Of a stretch of DNA of 64,000 bases, positions 26,282 through 36,068 are shown piece after piece; the first letter of the stretch is position 1; each line of letters begins with the position of its first letter. Both the position numbers and the translations under genes were made by a program. The stretch lies in assembly GCF_000429165.1 (NCBI RefSeq), contig NZ_AUBI01000003.1, forward strand, positions 354,110 to 418,109, read 5' to 3'. The DNA is from Acetobacter nitrogenifigens DSM 23921 = NBRC 105050 (GTDB taxonomy: Bacteria; Pseudomonadota; Alphaproteobacteria; Acetobacterales; Acetobacteraceae). Below the pieces are notes generated by a model. The model had not been told where the DNA came from and made no database searches. It saw only the letters and a list, made by a program, of their open reading frames with translations.

Positions 26282-28195
26282 TCAGCCGTCCAGGCGGGAG
26301 AACGCCCACCGGACGCCACGCGCCTGCTCGGCAGGGCGCGTCACTGAGGGAGGCGTTTCTTCCGCCGTTGCGGTCGGCTTGTCAGCGCCGTCCGGCGACT
26401 GGTCCTCCGCCCACTCGCCGGACTCTACGTCCGCACCCCGTGACTCTGCGTGCGGCGTCTCCAGAACTTCCGCATGTTCCTGCGGCCAGACTTCGGCGTC
26501 GTAATCCTCGGCAACGCCGGACGCCGTACGCTCGTCATAGGGTGCGTGATCTGTCTCGTCAGGGTGGTCCGTCGTTTCGGCTTGTTCCACTGACGGCGCG
26601 CCATCTTCATGCGGCTCTACGGCGACAGGCGTTTCGATATTCGGCGCAGCTTCGATCATGGCTGGGCGGACGACGATTTGCAGCGTCTTGGCAGGCGTGC
26701 GGCCGCCCAGATAGACGCTTTCCTCGATCGACGAATATCCGTCGCTGCGAAAACGCCAGGTTTCTGTTTCGGTCAAAAGAAGAATGTCGGTTTCTTCGAG
26801 TTCGACGCGCACGCCGGGATGCAGGTGGAAGCGAAGCACGAATTCGGACGCAGGGCCTTCGCCGTCCAGACGATCCTCGCCTCGCAAATCTCCGCCGTCC
26901 TGCGTCAGATACAGGCGACGGCGATAGACGCCCGCTCCGGCATGAACATAGGCGTCGGACGAAAGCTCCAGAAGATGATCCGCATCGAGCACAGCATGGT
27001 CGCAGGCGACTTTTGGGCTCGATTCGAGACGCCCGTTGCGTCCCCATCGCAGCGCCGGGGTGGAGGGAAGTGACAGCACGGAATGCGCAGCGGCCTCGCG
27101 CAGCGCTTCGCTCCAGCCCGGCAACGTGCTGGCGCCGCAATTGACGATTAACTGTGACCGGCCAGAGGACAGTTCGAAAGACAGAGCGCCTGCATGGGCG
27201 AGGGCGTCGAAGCCCTGCGGCGCGGGAGAGCCACCGTCGACGAACAGCAATGTGTCACCCGCCGAGAGGCGGACCAGCCTGCCTTCCGGCAGGCTGCGTG
27301 CGACGACATGACCGCGCGGCAGCGCCCGCGCGATGATCGAATCGATGCGCGGAGCGGGGTGCGGCCGCGTTCCGTTGAACAGGGCGAGCCGTCCGTCGCC
27401 GTGCCGGAAGGCGCGCAGAACAGGCGTCATGCGATCCAGCGTGGCGGCCATCGTCGTCGGAATCGGGATGCGGGCGCTTTGCAGCATCACCCGCATCTCG
27501 GCGAGTTCCTGAAGCACGAGAAGCTGCGTTTCGGGACTGCGCGAGGCGTGGCAGCCATCGGACAGAGCCTGTTGCTCCAGTTCCGTATCGATCAGCTTCA
27601 TGTAGCGGGCGAGAAACCCCGACTGCTCCGGCAGCGCGATGGCGGCGGCCAACAGGCCCTTGAGCGCCTGAAACGCCGACCAGTCACGTCGGTCGCCGGG
27701 GGCCAGCGCCATGACGGTCCGCGCTTCAAGCACGACTCTGGTCATCAGGTTCTTGCGGAAATCCTCGTCCGCCGAGGCAGCGTAGAAATCGTAATGACTG
27801 AGCCAGGCTGCGACGCGCGCGCCGGTGACGGCGGGGTTTTGCAGCGGCGTTTCGCCGATCGGCTGCCCGAGCCATGTGGCGACCATTGCGCGCGCCTTGC
27901 TGCGTGCGGAATCGGTTCCAAGCTCTCTCAGATCGCGCAACCAGGCAAAACTTTGCAGCCAGTCACGGAATTCATCGGGCCAGTCTGGCGCGGTCCAGCG
28001 ACCGTGGCTGAGTGGGCGCGTGACGCCGCGGTGCGAGGCGTGGCCGCGCACCATCAACTCGCCCCCGGCTTCGTCGCCGGTCCAGAGATCGCGTACTGTG
28101 AGCGCGGGAGCGGAGGGAACCGAGCGCAGGCCGCCGAGCGGGCCGAGCAGCGCGAGGGAAAGGCGCGCGTCGCGCGCCCAGCGGCCTAGTCCCAT
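26282..28195 (-). CDS. Heparinase II/III family protein with acidic C-terminal tail
   Basis: A 637-residue protein related to heparinase II/III-type polysaccharide lyases that occur in Alphaproteobacteria near rsmB, rpe and purH. The N-terminal (alpha/alpha) toroid part runs to about residue 300 (FAWLRDLRELGTDSARSKAR). The beta-sandwich lyase region includes DTLLFVDGGSPAPQGF, AHAGALSFELSSGRSQLIVNC and SEFVLRFHLHPGV. About 115 residues at the C-terminus are low-complexity and rich in Glu, Asp, Ala, Pro and Thr. ATG 28195 has a strong AAGGAG site. Real substrate and location are unknown, since no signal peptide is visible. It lies between rpe and a GT4 gene. Confidence 0.85.
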   Translation of the reverse strand: MGLGRWARDARLSLALLGPLGGLRSVPSAPALTVRDLWTGDEAGGELMVRGHASHRGVTRPLSHGRWTAPDWPDEFRDWLQSFAWLRDLRELGTDSARSKARAMVATWLGQPIGETPLQNPAVTGARVAAWLSHYDFYAASADEDFRKNLMTRVVLEARTVMALAPGDRRDWSAFQALKGLLAAAIALPEQSGFLARYMKLIDTELEQQALSDGCHASRSPETQLLVLQELAEMRVMLQSARIPIPTTMAATLDRMTPVLRAFRHGDGRLALFNGTRPHPAPRIDSIIARALPRGHVVARSLPEGRLVRLSAGDTLLFVDGGSPAPQGFDALAHAGALSFELSSGRSQLIVNCGASTLPGWSEALREAAAHSVLSLPSTPALRWGRNGRLESSPKVACDHAVLDADHLLELSSDAYVHAGAGVYRRRLYLTQDGGDLRGEDRLDGEGPASEFVLRFHLHPGVRVELEETDILLLTETETWRFRSDGYSSIEESVYLGGRTPAKTLQIVVRPAMIEAAPNIETPVAVEPHEDGAPSVEQAETTDHPDETDHAPYDERTASGVAEDYDAEVWPQEHAEVLETPHAESRGADVESGEWAEDQSPDGADKPTATAEETPPSVTRPAEQARGVRWAFSRLDG

Positions 28196-28352
28196 GACGG
28201 GCGCTCCTTTTCGGAACGGCGATCCATGCCCGGACTCCCGTCGCTCCGGTTGGCCTTGTGACCGAGGGGCGTGGGCCGTCTCCCGAAGGGGGCGGAAGCG
28301 ATGATGTGCGGCGCAGCGTCGATGTGACGTGTGATGCAGGCGTTCAAGGTAA

Positions 28353-29033
28353 TCAGCAGTCGGTTCCCTGGCTGGCCGATCGCAACGCACTTATGGCGGC
28401 TGCGTAGTCGTCTTGGCCGTAAACCGCGCTGCCCGCGACCAGAAAATCTGCCCCGGCCTCGATAGCCATCGGCGCGGTGTCCCGATCGACGCCGCCGTCG
28501 ACGCCGATCCTGATCGCTCGTCCGGATTTCTCGATCATCGAGAGGATTTCGCGAATTTTTCCAAACTGGCTTTGCAGGAACTTCTGACCGCCGAAGCCGG
28601 GGTTGACCGTCATGACAAGCACGATGTCGACGAGGTCGAGAATTTCGGACAGCGCTGAGGCCGGGGTCGCGGGGCAGATCGCGACCCCGGCTTTCTTGCC
28701 GAGCGCCCTGATCGTTTGCAGCGAGCGATGAACGTGTGGCCCACCTTCGATGTGGATGACGATGTGGTCGGCGCCGGCCTCGGCGAAAGCCTGCAGATAC
28801 GGATCGCACGGTTCGATCATCAGATGCACGTCGAACGGCAGACGCGAATGCGACCGCAACGCTTTTATGACGGCCGGGCCGAAGGAAATGTTCGGGACGA
28901 AGTGTCCGTCCATGACGTCGAGGTGAATCCAGTCCGCTCCCGCTGCGTCGATCGCCGCCACTTCTTCGCCAAGGCGAGCGAAATCGGCGGAGAGAATGCT
29001 GGGAGCGACGAGAAGCGGCGCGTTCTTTGTCAT
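28353..29033 (-). CDS. rpe: Ribulose-phosphate 3-epimerase
   Basis: TIM-barrel enzyme interconverting ribulose 5-phosphate and xylulose 5-phosphate in the pentose phosphate pathway. 226 residues, typical. Motifs: [47 protein letters not shown] and the phosphate-binding [11 protein letters not shown]. Start ATG 29033. It lies between the unknown 516-residue gene and the heparinase-like gene in a minus-strand run with rsmB. Confidence 0.97.
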   Translation of the reverse strand: MTKNAPLLVAPSILSADFARLGEEVAAIDAAGADWIHLDVMDGHFVPNISFGPAVIKALRSHSRLPFDVHLMIEPCDPYLQAFAEAGADHIVIHIEGGPHVHRSLQTIRALGKKAGVAICPATPASALSEILDLVDIVLVMTVNPGFGGQKFLQSQFGKIREILSMIEKSGRAIRIGVDGGVDRDTAPMAIEAGADFLVAGSAVYGQDDYAAAISALRSASQGTDC

Positions 29034-29279
29034 CTTTGCTTTATCGATAATCCCGAGGCGGCGCGCAACAGGTCTTCTGCACGGTTGAGAAGGTCATGTT
29101 GGGGCGCCGTCGCCTTACTTCCGCCACATCCTGTTTTATCAGATTCGGCTGTCGTTCGTTCGAAAAGGCGCTTCGCAGGATAACAGCGGAACAGTTAACG
29201 CCGTTTAAGCGCGGGCGTATGCACGCCGCCGTTCTTTGAGGTGTTTGTCGTGGAGCTTTCTGACTGGCGCCAGGGAACG

Positions 29280-30830
29280 TTACTGACGCAGGGGAGGCTG
29301 TGCATGGAAGCGGGCCAGTTCTTCCAGCGTGAAATCGATAGTTGCCGTCACGTCCGCGAACCGATAGTTCTCGCTGTGGAGCGAGCGTGCGTTGTCATCG
29401 ACGTCGCCCTGCGCCACAGACGCCGTATCGACGACGTCCACGATCAGATCTTCGGGAAAATAAACCGGGGCCGTGTCGTGCCCGGCCTGATCCATGACCC
29501 AGTGAGCCGGGCGGCGTTCGATTACGCGTCGGTTGGAATGCGTCACCCCCGGCGTCGTCGTCGTCCAGCCGATCTTATGCTGCACCGACCCGTGATGGCA
29601 GACGTAGAAATCGGCGCGCGCCGCGAGGGCGATGGAGTTCAGGATTGACAGGTTGCTGGCGTCGATGACGCGCTCTGCATAGGCGGGCGTCTCGGTTTCA
29701 ACTGCGCGGACAATCGCGGCGACCTCCTCCGCGTCCCGCGCGGCGGTCAGGCGCGACTTGACGTCTTCCTGCGTGATCAGGTCCTCGCAATCGTTTTCTG
29801 CCAGGAGCGCGGAGAGGGGTGCGCCGCGTTTGCGAACGTCCTCCGCGATGGAATGCCCGTCGAGAAGAACGACCGCATTCGGCCAGGTCGCGAGCAGCCG
29901 GGCGATGAGGCCCGTAAGAAATTCGTGCTGGTTGACCGGTGTTCTGTTGCGAGTCCTGACGCTGACCCACACGATGGGACGTCGCCCGTCAAGACGAGCG
30001 GACAGCACTCTGGCGGCGTCCGTCGCGATCGCGTCCCGCGCCGATCGATGCAGGGTGGCGCGTGTTTGCGGGTCTATCCGCGTCGAGCCGAAGCAGAACA
30101 GGGCCCGCCCCGGTTCGTTCGGCATTGCATAGCGTGTCGAGCGTTCCACCGGCCAGTGCGCGATTTCCGGCGTCAGCAGTCCGATATCGCCAAGGGGTTC
30201 GAAAAACGTGACGATGGTGGGTGGCGGCGTCCGGCTCTGCGACAAGCTTGCGGCTTCTCGCAGAGCCGGAAGCTGGTTCCACAGCATATGTGCGAAATTG
30301 GGATCGCCGCAAACGGCGGCGACGTCGGCTGCAGGGCGAACGGGCTGCCATTTCTCCGCCGCGAATATCGTGATCGCGTCTTCAGCTTCTTCGGGGGCGA
30401 TCGTCCACGTGCGCGTTCCGAAATTCAGGCCGCATCGCAGGGACGGCATGAGGATCGTGTTCAGGGGAAAACCTTCGCCCAGATTGCTTGCGCAAAGCAG
30501 TAGATCCGGCGCGTCGGGGAAGCGGAAGACCGTCTTGTGCCCGCAGACCGATTTTTTTTCAGTCACTGTGATGGCGTCGCCGGACCGGATCATGCAGGCG
30601 GTGACGGGAGACGGGATGCGAAAGAAGCGGTTTTCGAACAATTCTCGCTGATACCAGCGCAGGGCGCGCTCCGATGACGTCTTCTGTCGGGCGTCGATGT
30701 AATTGATCAGGGTTCCGACATGCGGCGCATGCGTGATCATGGCCCGCCACGTCCGCCGCCCTTCCACCGTGTCGATGTGGGGAATGGAGAAGGGGGCAGG
30801 CGGCTTCGTTGAGAGATCGTCTTCCGTCAT
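29280..30830 (-). CDS. Unknown 516-residue protein, possibly GT61-like glycosyltransferase
   Basis: A large cytosolic-looking protein without signal peptide or membrane helices. The segment GDPNFAHMLWNQLPALREA recalls the H-N/F-x-F-LW-N-x-L opening of capsular glycosyltransferases of the GT61 type. A later part has PIVWVSVRTRNRTPVNQHEF, VVLLDGHSIAEDV and ADFYVCHHGSVQHKIGW, a plausible second Rossmann-like domain with a conserved-looking HHGS. This is pattern resemblance only. It starts 48 bp after rsmB and precedes rpe on the same strand. The spacer to rpe is about 250 bp. Confidence 0.7.
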   Translation of the reverse strand: MTEDDLSTKPPAPFSIPHIDTVEGRRTWRAMITHAPHVGTLINYIDARQKTSSERALRWYQRELFENRFFRIPSPVTACMIRSGDAITVTEKKSVCGHKTVFRFPDAPDLLLCASNLGEGFPLNTILMPSLRCGLNFGTRTWTIAPEEAEDAITIFAAEKWQPVRPAADVAAVCGDPNFAHMLWNQLPALREAASLSQSRTPPPTIVTFFEPLGDIGLLTPEIAHWPVERSTRYAMPNEPGRALFCFGSTRIDPQTRATLHRSARDAIATDAARVLSARLDGRRPIVWVSVRTRNRTPVNQHEFLTGLIARLLATWPNAVVLLDGHSIAEDVRKRGAPLSALLAENDCEDLITQEDVKSRLTAARDAEEVAAIVRAVETETPAYAERVIDASNLSILNSIALAARADFYVCHHGSVQHKIGWTTTTPGVTHSNRRVIERRPAHWVMDQAGHDTAPVYFPEDLIVDVVDTASVAQGDVDDNARSLHSENYRFADVTATIDFTLEELARFHAQPPLRQ

Positions 30831-30878
30831 GTCGGCTCTCGATTCGTCAGCGTAGTGTGCGGCGACGCCCCGATCACG

Positions 30879-32234
30879 TCACGCGGGGCGGATGAAGCGC
30901 GCGGCGAAGAAGCCGTCCATGCCCCCCAACTCGGGCCACAGGCCGGGATGCGTCCGCAGCCATCCTTCGGGCGTCAGCGCTTCGGGAATGTCGGCCAGTT
31001 CGGACGGCCGGAAAGGATCGGCGGTGAAGCCGATGCGCAGGGCGGCGGCGACGCGGTCCGGCCCTTCTTCCTTCTGGAGAGAACACACGGCGTAGACCAG
31101 ACGGCCGCCCGGCTTCAGCATCCGGAACGCCGCAGCCAGCAGAGCGTCCTGTCCTTCGGTCAGGGCCTCCAGATCGCGAGGCCGCTTGATCCACAACGCG
31201 TCCGGGTGGCGACGACCAGTGCCGGTGGCCGAGCACGGGGCGTCGAGCAGGATGGCGTCTAGCGGCGCATCGGGCGTCCATGCAGTGGCGTCGGCGCAGA
31301 TCGTGGTCACATCCAGTTTGAGGCGGACGATATTCTCCTTGAAACGCTCCAGACGCGCCGGATCACGTTCGATAGCAGTGACCACGGCGCCAGCGTTGGC
31401 AAGCTGCGCAGTCTTTCCTCCGGGCGCGGCGCACAGATCAGCGACCCGTTCCCCCGGCTGAACTGCGAGCAGACGCGCAGGCAGCGCGGCGGCGGCGTCC
31501 TGCACCCAGAACGCACCTTCGTCAAAACCGGGGAGCGTCGTGACGCGCGTTCCCGCGGGCAGGCGCCAGGAGCCTGTCGGCAGTCGCTCGGCTTCGGGGG
31601 GCGCTTCCGCGTCCGGGCGGACGGAAATGTCCAGCGGCGCTTCATGCGCCAGTCCGCGCGCGATCACTCTGGCCACGCCCGGTCCAAGGTGCTTCCACGA
31701 CGTCCACAGCCAAGGCGGGACGTCCAGACGTTCCTGATCGAGTCCTTCGAGAACCGCCGGGCCCTGCGTCGCAACGCGTCGCAGCACGGCGTTGGCGAGC
31801 CCCGCGAAGGGCGCAAGGCCGCGTCGCCTCAGGAGGTCGACGGTGGTGCCTACGGCTGCGTGCGGCGGCGTCTCAAGATACAGCAATTGCGCAGCGCCGA
31901 GCAGCAACGCTGCACGCACGGGCTCCGGCGGCTCCTTGCGCAGGAACGGCTCCAGCGCCGTCGTCAGAGTCCCGAGGTGGCGCAGCGCAGCCGCCGCCAG
32001 ACGGTGGGCTGCGGCCCGGTCGCGCGTGTCGGCGGCGCGCGCCTCGGGCGAGCGCAACAGGGTTGTCTCCAGCATACGCCGGTTCTCGATCACGCCGCGC
32101 AGGATATCGAACGCGATGTCGCGCGTCGGGTCCGACGACGCAGCAGGACGTTCGGCGGCCGGGGAGGCGCCGCGCTTTGTGTGGCTACGTGACGCCGATC
32201 GGGCGGCCGGTTTGGGGTTTGACGGAATGTTCAT
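30879..32234 (-). CDS. rsmB: 16S rRNA (cytosine-C5)-methyltransferase RsmB
   Basis: S-adenosylmethionine-dependent methyltransferase that makes m5C967 in 16S rRNA. 451 residues from ATG 32234. The N-terminal NusB-like helical domain covers about residues 40-170. The Rossmann domain has the SAM motif VADLCAAPGGKTAQLA, the DAPCSATGTGRRHP motif with one catalytic-site Cys, and VYAVCSLQKEEG with the second. About 30 residues at the N-terminus are basic and not conserved. It starts a minus-strand run that includes rpe and the heparinase-like gene. Confidence 0.94.
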   Translation of the reverse strand: MNIPSNPKPAARSASRSHTKRGASPAAERPAASSDPTRDIAFDILRGVIENRRMLETTLLRSPEARAADTRDRAAAHRLAAAALRHLGTLTTALEPFLRKEPPEPVRAALLLGAAQLLYLETPPHAAVGTTVDLLRRRGLAPFAGLANAVLRRVATQGPAVLEGLDQERLDVPPWLWTSWKHLGPGVARVIARGLAHEAPLDISVRPDAEAPPEAERLPTGSWRLPAGTRVTTLPGFDEGAFWVQDAAAALPARLLAVQPGERVADLCAAPGGKTAQLANAGAVVTAIERDPARLERFKENIVRLKLDVTTICADATAWTPDAPLDAILLDAPCSATGTGRRHPDALWIKRPRDLEALTEGQDALLAAAFRMLKPGGRLVYAVCSLQKEEGPDRVAAALRIGFTADPFRPSELADIPEALTPEGWLRTHPGLWPELGGMDGFFAARFIRPA

Positions 32235-32350
32235 CGTTTCCGGTTTGAATGCTCGCTGGCCGACGACATGACACGTCATCCGTCGCGGCGCCAGCCGTTT
32301 ACGCCGTAACACCGGCATCCGTAGCCGCAAGCAGGATCACAGCCCGGACC

Positions 32351-33394
32351 ATGGAGATCCGTTTCGAGCAGCACATAGCCCCTTATTCCGGTGCTTTCGT
32401 AGCGTTCGCGGGGTCGGCCGTCACGGCGGCCTCCTCTGCAGGAACGTATTTTCTTCCGACGACCAGCCCGCTGATCGGCGGTGTCGCCGTGCGGGCGCAG
32501 TCGGGAGGAGCGCTGGACGCTCTCGCTCTGAATGTTTTCGGGACGGGCGTGCTGGTTGTGTCGCCTGAATGTATCGATGATTTCGGCTTTCGGGTGAGCG
32601 TGTTTGACCGCGCGCTCTTGCAAGGGGTGTCGGGATTGCGGCGGGTGACGTCCGGTCTCGTGATGCGTGAAACGTTGCGCGCCGCCGCCGCCGGGTTCGC
32701 CGGGCGGGAAGCCCAGACCCTCGCCCGAGCTGTGGCTCCGGAAATGACCCGGCGCAGGGTCGATCTGCGCAGACGCCTCGTCTCCCATGCGGCGGGCTGG
32801 ATAATCGACCCGAGGGTGTTTCGATGGCTCGCCGGGGTGCTGGTCGAGGCGGGAATGGCGAATTCGATTGGCGCCGGAGCTGACTTTCTTACGTCGGTAT
32901 CCGCCACGCCGCCTCGTTTGGCCCTGTTGCGGGACACCGTCGCGACGCTCTCCGAGGCGCTGCCTGACGACAGGGGCGAGACGATTCGTCGCCGTTTGTG
33001 CAATGTCGCGACGGCGGCGCTGGGACGTGTCGAGGCGATGTACGCCACGCTGCGCGACCTTTTGACATCGCAAGGCATGATCGCGGCCTATCGCGACGCT
33101 GTGCCGCAACTTTTTGCTGATCTGTCGACGCTGCGCGGCTGGACGAGATTTTGTCTGTTAGCAAGAGAGATCGCGCACTCTCCATCGCGCTCCCATGCGC
33201 TGGGCGATCTCGTCGCTCTGGCGCAGCTTCTAACGCACAAAAGAGGTCTGACGGGCGACGAGGCGTTTCTCGCCAGCGCGCTGCGTCCACGATTGTCAGA
33301 CTGGCCCCCGGAGGTTGACCACACTGTCTACGTGATGTCGCGCAACGAACGAATCCTGAGGGCGGAAATCATTCTGGAAGTCGGAGATATCTAG
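32351..33394 (+). CDS. Unknown protein, first of a tandem pair
   Basis: A 347-residue protein from ATG 32351. I do not recognise a family. It is predicted soluble and largely helical, although a weakly hydrophobic stretch occurs near the N-terminus (SGAFVAFAGSAVTAASSAG). Other parts are Arg- and Leu-rich helices such as ETLRAAAAGFAGREAQTLAR. The next gene begins one base after its stop, so both are surely one unit. It is divergent from rsmB. Codon usage and GC content match the surroundings. Confidence 0.7.
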   Translation: MEIRFEQHIAPYSGAFVAFAGSAVTAASSAGTYFLPTTSPLIGGVAVRAQSGGALDALALNVFGTGVLVVSPECIDDFGFRVSVFDRALLQGVSGLRRVTSGLVMRETLRAAAAGFAGREAQTLARAVAPEMTRRRVDLRRRLVSHAAGWIIDPRVFRWLAGVLVEAGMANSIGAGADFLTSVSATPPRLALLRDTVATLSEALPDDRGETIRRRLCNVATAALGRVEAMYATLRDLLTSQGMIAAYRDAVPQLFADLSTLRGWTRFCLLAREIAHSPSRSHALGDLVALAQLLTHKRGLTGDEAFLASALRPRLSDWPPEVDHTVYVMSRNERILRAEIILEVGDI

Positions 33395-33395
33395 G

Positions 33396-34628
33396 ATGAA
33401 ACTCTCCTCCCTTCGCGACAGCAAGAGCCACGTCCGGGACAGTCCGGACCATGCAGTGGCGAGCGCGTCCGGTTTGTTGTTCAGGCCGCTCTGGCCGCTT
33501 CTCACTTCGCTGGAGCGTTGGCGCGCGGGAGCTTTTTGCGCTGTGCCGGACACGCTGTTGAATCCTTTGAAAATCTGGATTTTCGATTGCTACCCGGATG
33601 CGGATATTGTCGAGCGTCTTGTCAGCCATGGCGCAGGGGAGCGGCTTCCACCGCGCGATCCTCTGACCGAGCCCGAGCGTGCTGATCCACTCGAATGTGC
33701 GACGGGAATGCTGTGGGCGCGCGCGGCGGAGGTCCTCTCTCGCCCCATCCCGCCGATCGTGTTGACCGAAATCGCAGCAGCGTCGCATCTGGATGCGGTG
33801 CAGGTAACGGAGTTGGTCGCGCCGCTCGCAGCCATCTACCGGCACGCGTCATTGTTGTGTGTGCAGGGGGCCGATCCTGCGCCTGCTCGTCCATCGTCCG
33901 CTGTGTTGCGAGAGGCTCTGACCGACATTGTCGCAGAGGGTGAACTGGCGTGGCGGTTCGGGCTGCTGTTGCTGCTGGCCGGGCGGATTGACATCGACAT
34001 AGCGCTTCCCGCTGCGCGCACCGTGGCTTTGACGACGGTGGATCCGGGGCTGCATCTCGACATCTGTGATCAGGCGCTGGCGGCTGCGTTCAACATCATG
34101 GAAGAGCATTGCGAATGTCTTCGGCGGGAGATCGAGAATCTCAGACCGGCACGCCGAGCGGATCGTAGGCCGTTGATCTGGATGGACGTTCCAGAGTTCG
34201 CGGCAGTTTCGGCGTTGATCCGGTTTTCCAGTCGGTGCGGTCTGCACGTGGGGTCTGCGACGCAGTTGAAGCACGCCGCCGCGCGTCTGGCGTACACGCA
34301 GTTTGCGTTTCTGGTCGATGAGGATTTGCTTATTTCCTGGCCCGACGGCGCGTGGCCGGATAGCCTCATGACCGTCTTTGAGCGGGGCGTGCGGCGCTTA
34401 CGCAATCTTGCCTCGCTTGGTGCGTGTTTCACGCATCTGACTGACTTTCGACTTCTTATCGAGCGCCTTGCGTCCCACTACCTTGAGAATATGTCGATCG
34501 GGCTGAACACAGTTGAACGGGTGCGCGTGGCGGAAATTCTGCTCGATGTGACGGCGCGCCTGCCGACCCGGTCCGGTGTGGCGTCAGTGACGCCGGGCGC
34601 TCGTGCTCATGGTGCGCCCGGGCGCTAA
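33396..34628 (+). CDS. Unknown protein, second of a tandem pair
   Basis: A 410-residue protein of unknown family. It is rich in Leu, Ala and Arg and looks all-helical. Noted segments are DALECATG-like (DPLECATGMLWARAAEVL), EGELAWRFGLLLLLAGRIDI and FERGVRRLRNLASLGACF. There is no clear signal peptide. It starts one base after the preceding unknown gene. Its last 45 bp run antisense to the end of the histidine kinase gene on the other strand, so transcription of the two collides there. Confidence 0.7.
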   Translation: MKLSSLRDSKSHVRDSPDHAVASASGLLFRPLWPLLTSLERWRAGAFCAVPDTLLNPLKIWIFDCYPDADIVERLVSHGAGERLPPRDPLTEPERADPLECATGMLWARAAEVLSRPIPPIVLTEIAAASHLDAVQVTELVAPLAAIYRHASLLCVQGADPAPARPSSAVLREALTDIVAEGELAWRFGLLLLLAGRIDIDIALPAARTVALTTVDPGLHLDICDQALAAAFNIMEEHCECLRREIENLRPARRADRRPLIWMDVPEFAAVSALIRFSSRCGLHVGSATQLKHAAARLAYTQFAFLVDEDLLISWPDGAWPDSLMTVFERGVRRLRNLASLGACFTHLTDFRLLIERLASHYLENMSIGLNTVERVRVAEILLDVTARLPTRSGVASVTPGARAHGAPGR

Positions 34629-36068
34629 CGGCGCCACAGTCGCCTGAAGATCTGGGAACGTGATGCGAGCGAGAAATCCTCGGGTCGTTCCGGGAATCGG
34701 CGAGATGAGATCGAGGCGTGCGTTCATCTGGGTTGCGATGGTGGTCGCGATGGCGAGGCCGAGTCCGCTGCCGGGGCTTTCATGGCGGCCGCGAACGAAC
34801 GGCGTTTCGATTCCTGCAAGCAGATCCGGGGCCAATGCTGTGCAATCGTTGATGATTTCGACGACGTTGCTTGCCGCAAGCATGATAGTGACGGTTGGGC
34901 CCCCATCGGCTGGAGGTTGACCGTAACTGAGGGCGTTTTCGATCAGGTTGCGAAAAAGCAGCCCTGCGGCGTCCAGATCGCCCTCCACCATCATCCGGCG
35001 GGATGCGCCGGGCTGAAACCGGATGCGGGCGGCTGCGCGATTGTCGGCGCGTCCGTCGCGTCGCTCCAGTTCCTCCGACACGAATGCCACAAGGTCGATC
35101 ACGTCGAAACGATCCCTTCGTAAGGCGACGCCTGACCACGCGCGGGAGAGCTGCAGTAGTTTATCGGTGATCCCGCCCAGTCGCCGAACCTGCGCAATCA
35201 AGGTTTCAATTCCAGGCGTGGCGTCGGCGATCGTGCGGTGGGCGCCCTCCGGTTCCATCCGGCTGGCATGAAGCGTTTGCAGCAATTGGGCCTGCGCGAG
35301 GATGGCTCCGATAGGGTTACGCAGTTCATGCGCGGCGTTGGCGGCGAAAGCGCGCTCCGCCGACAGCGCCTTGTCCAGCCGATGGAGCAGCAGGTTCACT
35401 GCGTTCTGGATGGCGGTCAGTTCGACAGGGAGGTCCGGGGCGGAGACGGGATCGAGATAACCGCCGCCGCGTCGGCGCAATTCAGCGCCAAGCGCGTCGA
35501 CTGGCCGCAGGCCGCGCCGGACGATCCAGCGTACGAGAAGCCATACGACCGGTGCGAGGACGAGGATCGGCAGGGTGGCGATGACGATGGCGCGATGGAC
35601 CGCTTCCAGGCGGTGGAAGGATGGTTCGGCGACCAGAACGCCATGCTGCTTGTCGGAGGACAGGCTGACGAAGACGCGGAAATGCGGTCGGTCGTAAAAA
35701 CCTGGGACAGTAGGCGTGACGAGAGGTTCTTCCGGTGCATTCTGGGAGCGCAGGATAACGCGTCCGGCAGCATCTGTGACCTGGTAGGCGAGCGCCCGCG
35801 GGCCGATCCCCGGCAGAATCGCGATCTGAGGGCCGCCCTGTCGCGCTGGCGTGAAGGCGACGATATAGACAAGCCGTTCCGCCACCTCACGCAAGGAATC
35901 GTCCAGACGCTCGGTAACCTCGAAACGGGTGAACGCCGCCAGCGCCAGAGCGAGCACTAGCAGCGAGCCCAGCACCGCTGCCGTGACCCCCGCCACTATA
36001 TGGGCGGACAGGCTCCACGAACCGTGGTCATTCGGATTTTTCGGCGTATGGATTTCAGGGATCGGCAA
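34584..36068 (-). CDS. Sensor histidine kinase of a two-component pair
   Basis: Membrane histidine kinase, about 494 residues from TTG 36068. First membrane helix at about residues 22-45 (VTAAVLGSLLVLALALAAF). A periplasmic loop of about 125 residues follows (ARQGGPQIAILPGIGPRALA), then a second helix near 170-190 and a HAMP-like linker. The HisKA H-box is AANAAHELRNPIGAILAQ. The ATPase has FRNLIENALSYGQ (N box) and SPGSGLGLAIATTIA (G box). It overlaps the upstream OmpR-type regulator gene by 14 bp, which places the start there. The signal is unknown. It is of the QseC/PmrB general type. Confidence 0.9.
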   Translation of the reverse strand: MPIPEIHTPKNPNDHGSWSLSAHIVAGVTAAVLGSLLVLALALAAFTRFEVTERLDDSLREVAERLVYIVAFTPARQGGPQIAILPGIGPRALAYQVTDAAGRVILRSQNAPEEPLVTPTVPGFYDRPHFRVFVSLSSDKQHGVLVAEPSFHRLEAVHRAIVIATLPILVLAPVVWLLVRWIVRRGLRPVDALGAELRRRGGGYLDPVSAPDLPVELTAIQNAVNLLLHRLDKALSAERAFAANAAHELRNPIGAILAQAQLLQTLHASRMEPEGAHRTIADATPGIETLIAQVRRLGGITDKLLQLSRAWSGVALRRDRFDVIDLVAFVSEELERRDGRADNRAAARIRFQPGASRRMMVEGDLDAAGLLFRNLIENALSYGQPPADGGPTVTIMLAASNVVEIINDCTALAPDLLAGIETPFVRGRHESPGSGLGLAIATTIATQMNARLDLISPIPGTTRGFLARITFPDLQATVAPLAPGRTMSTSARRH

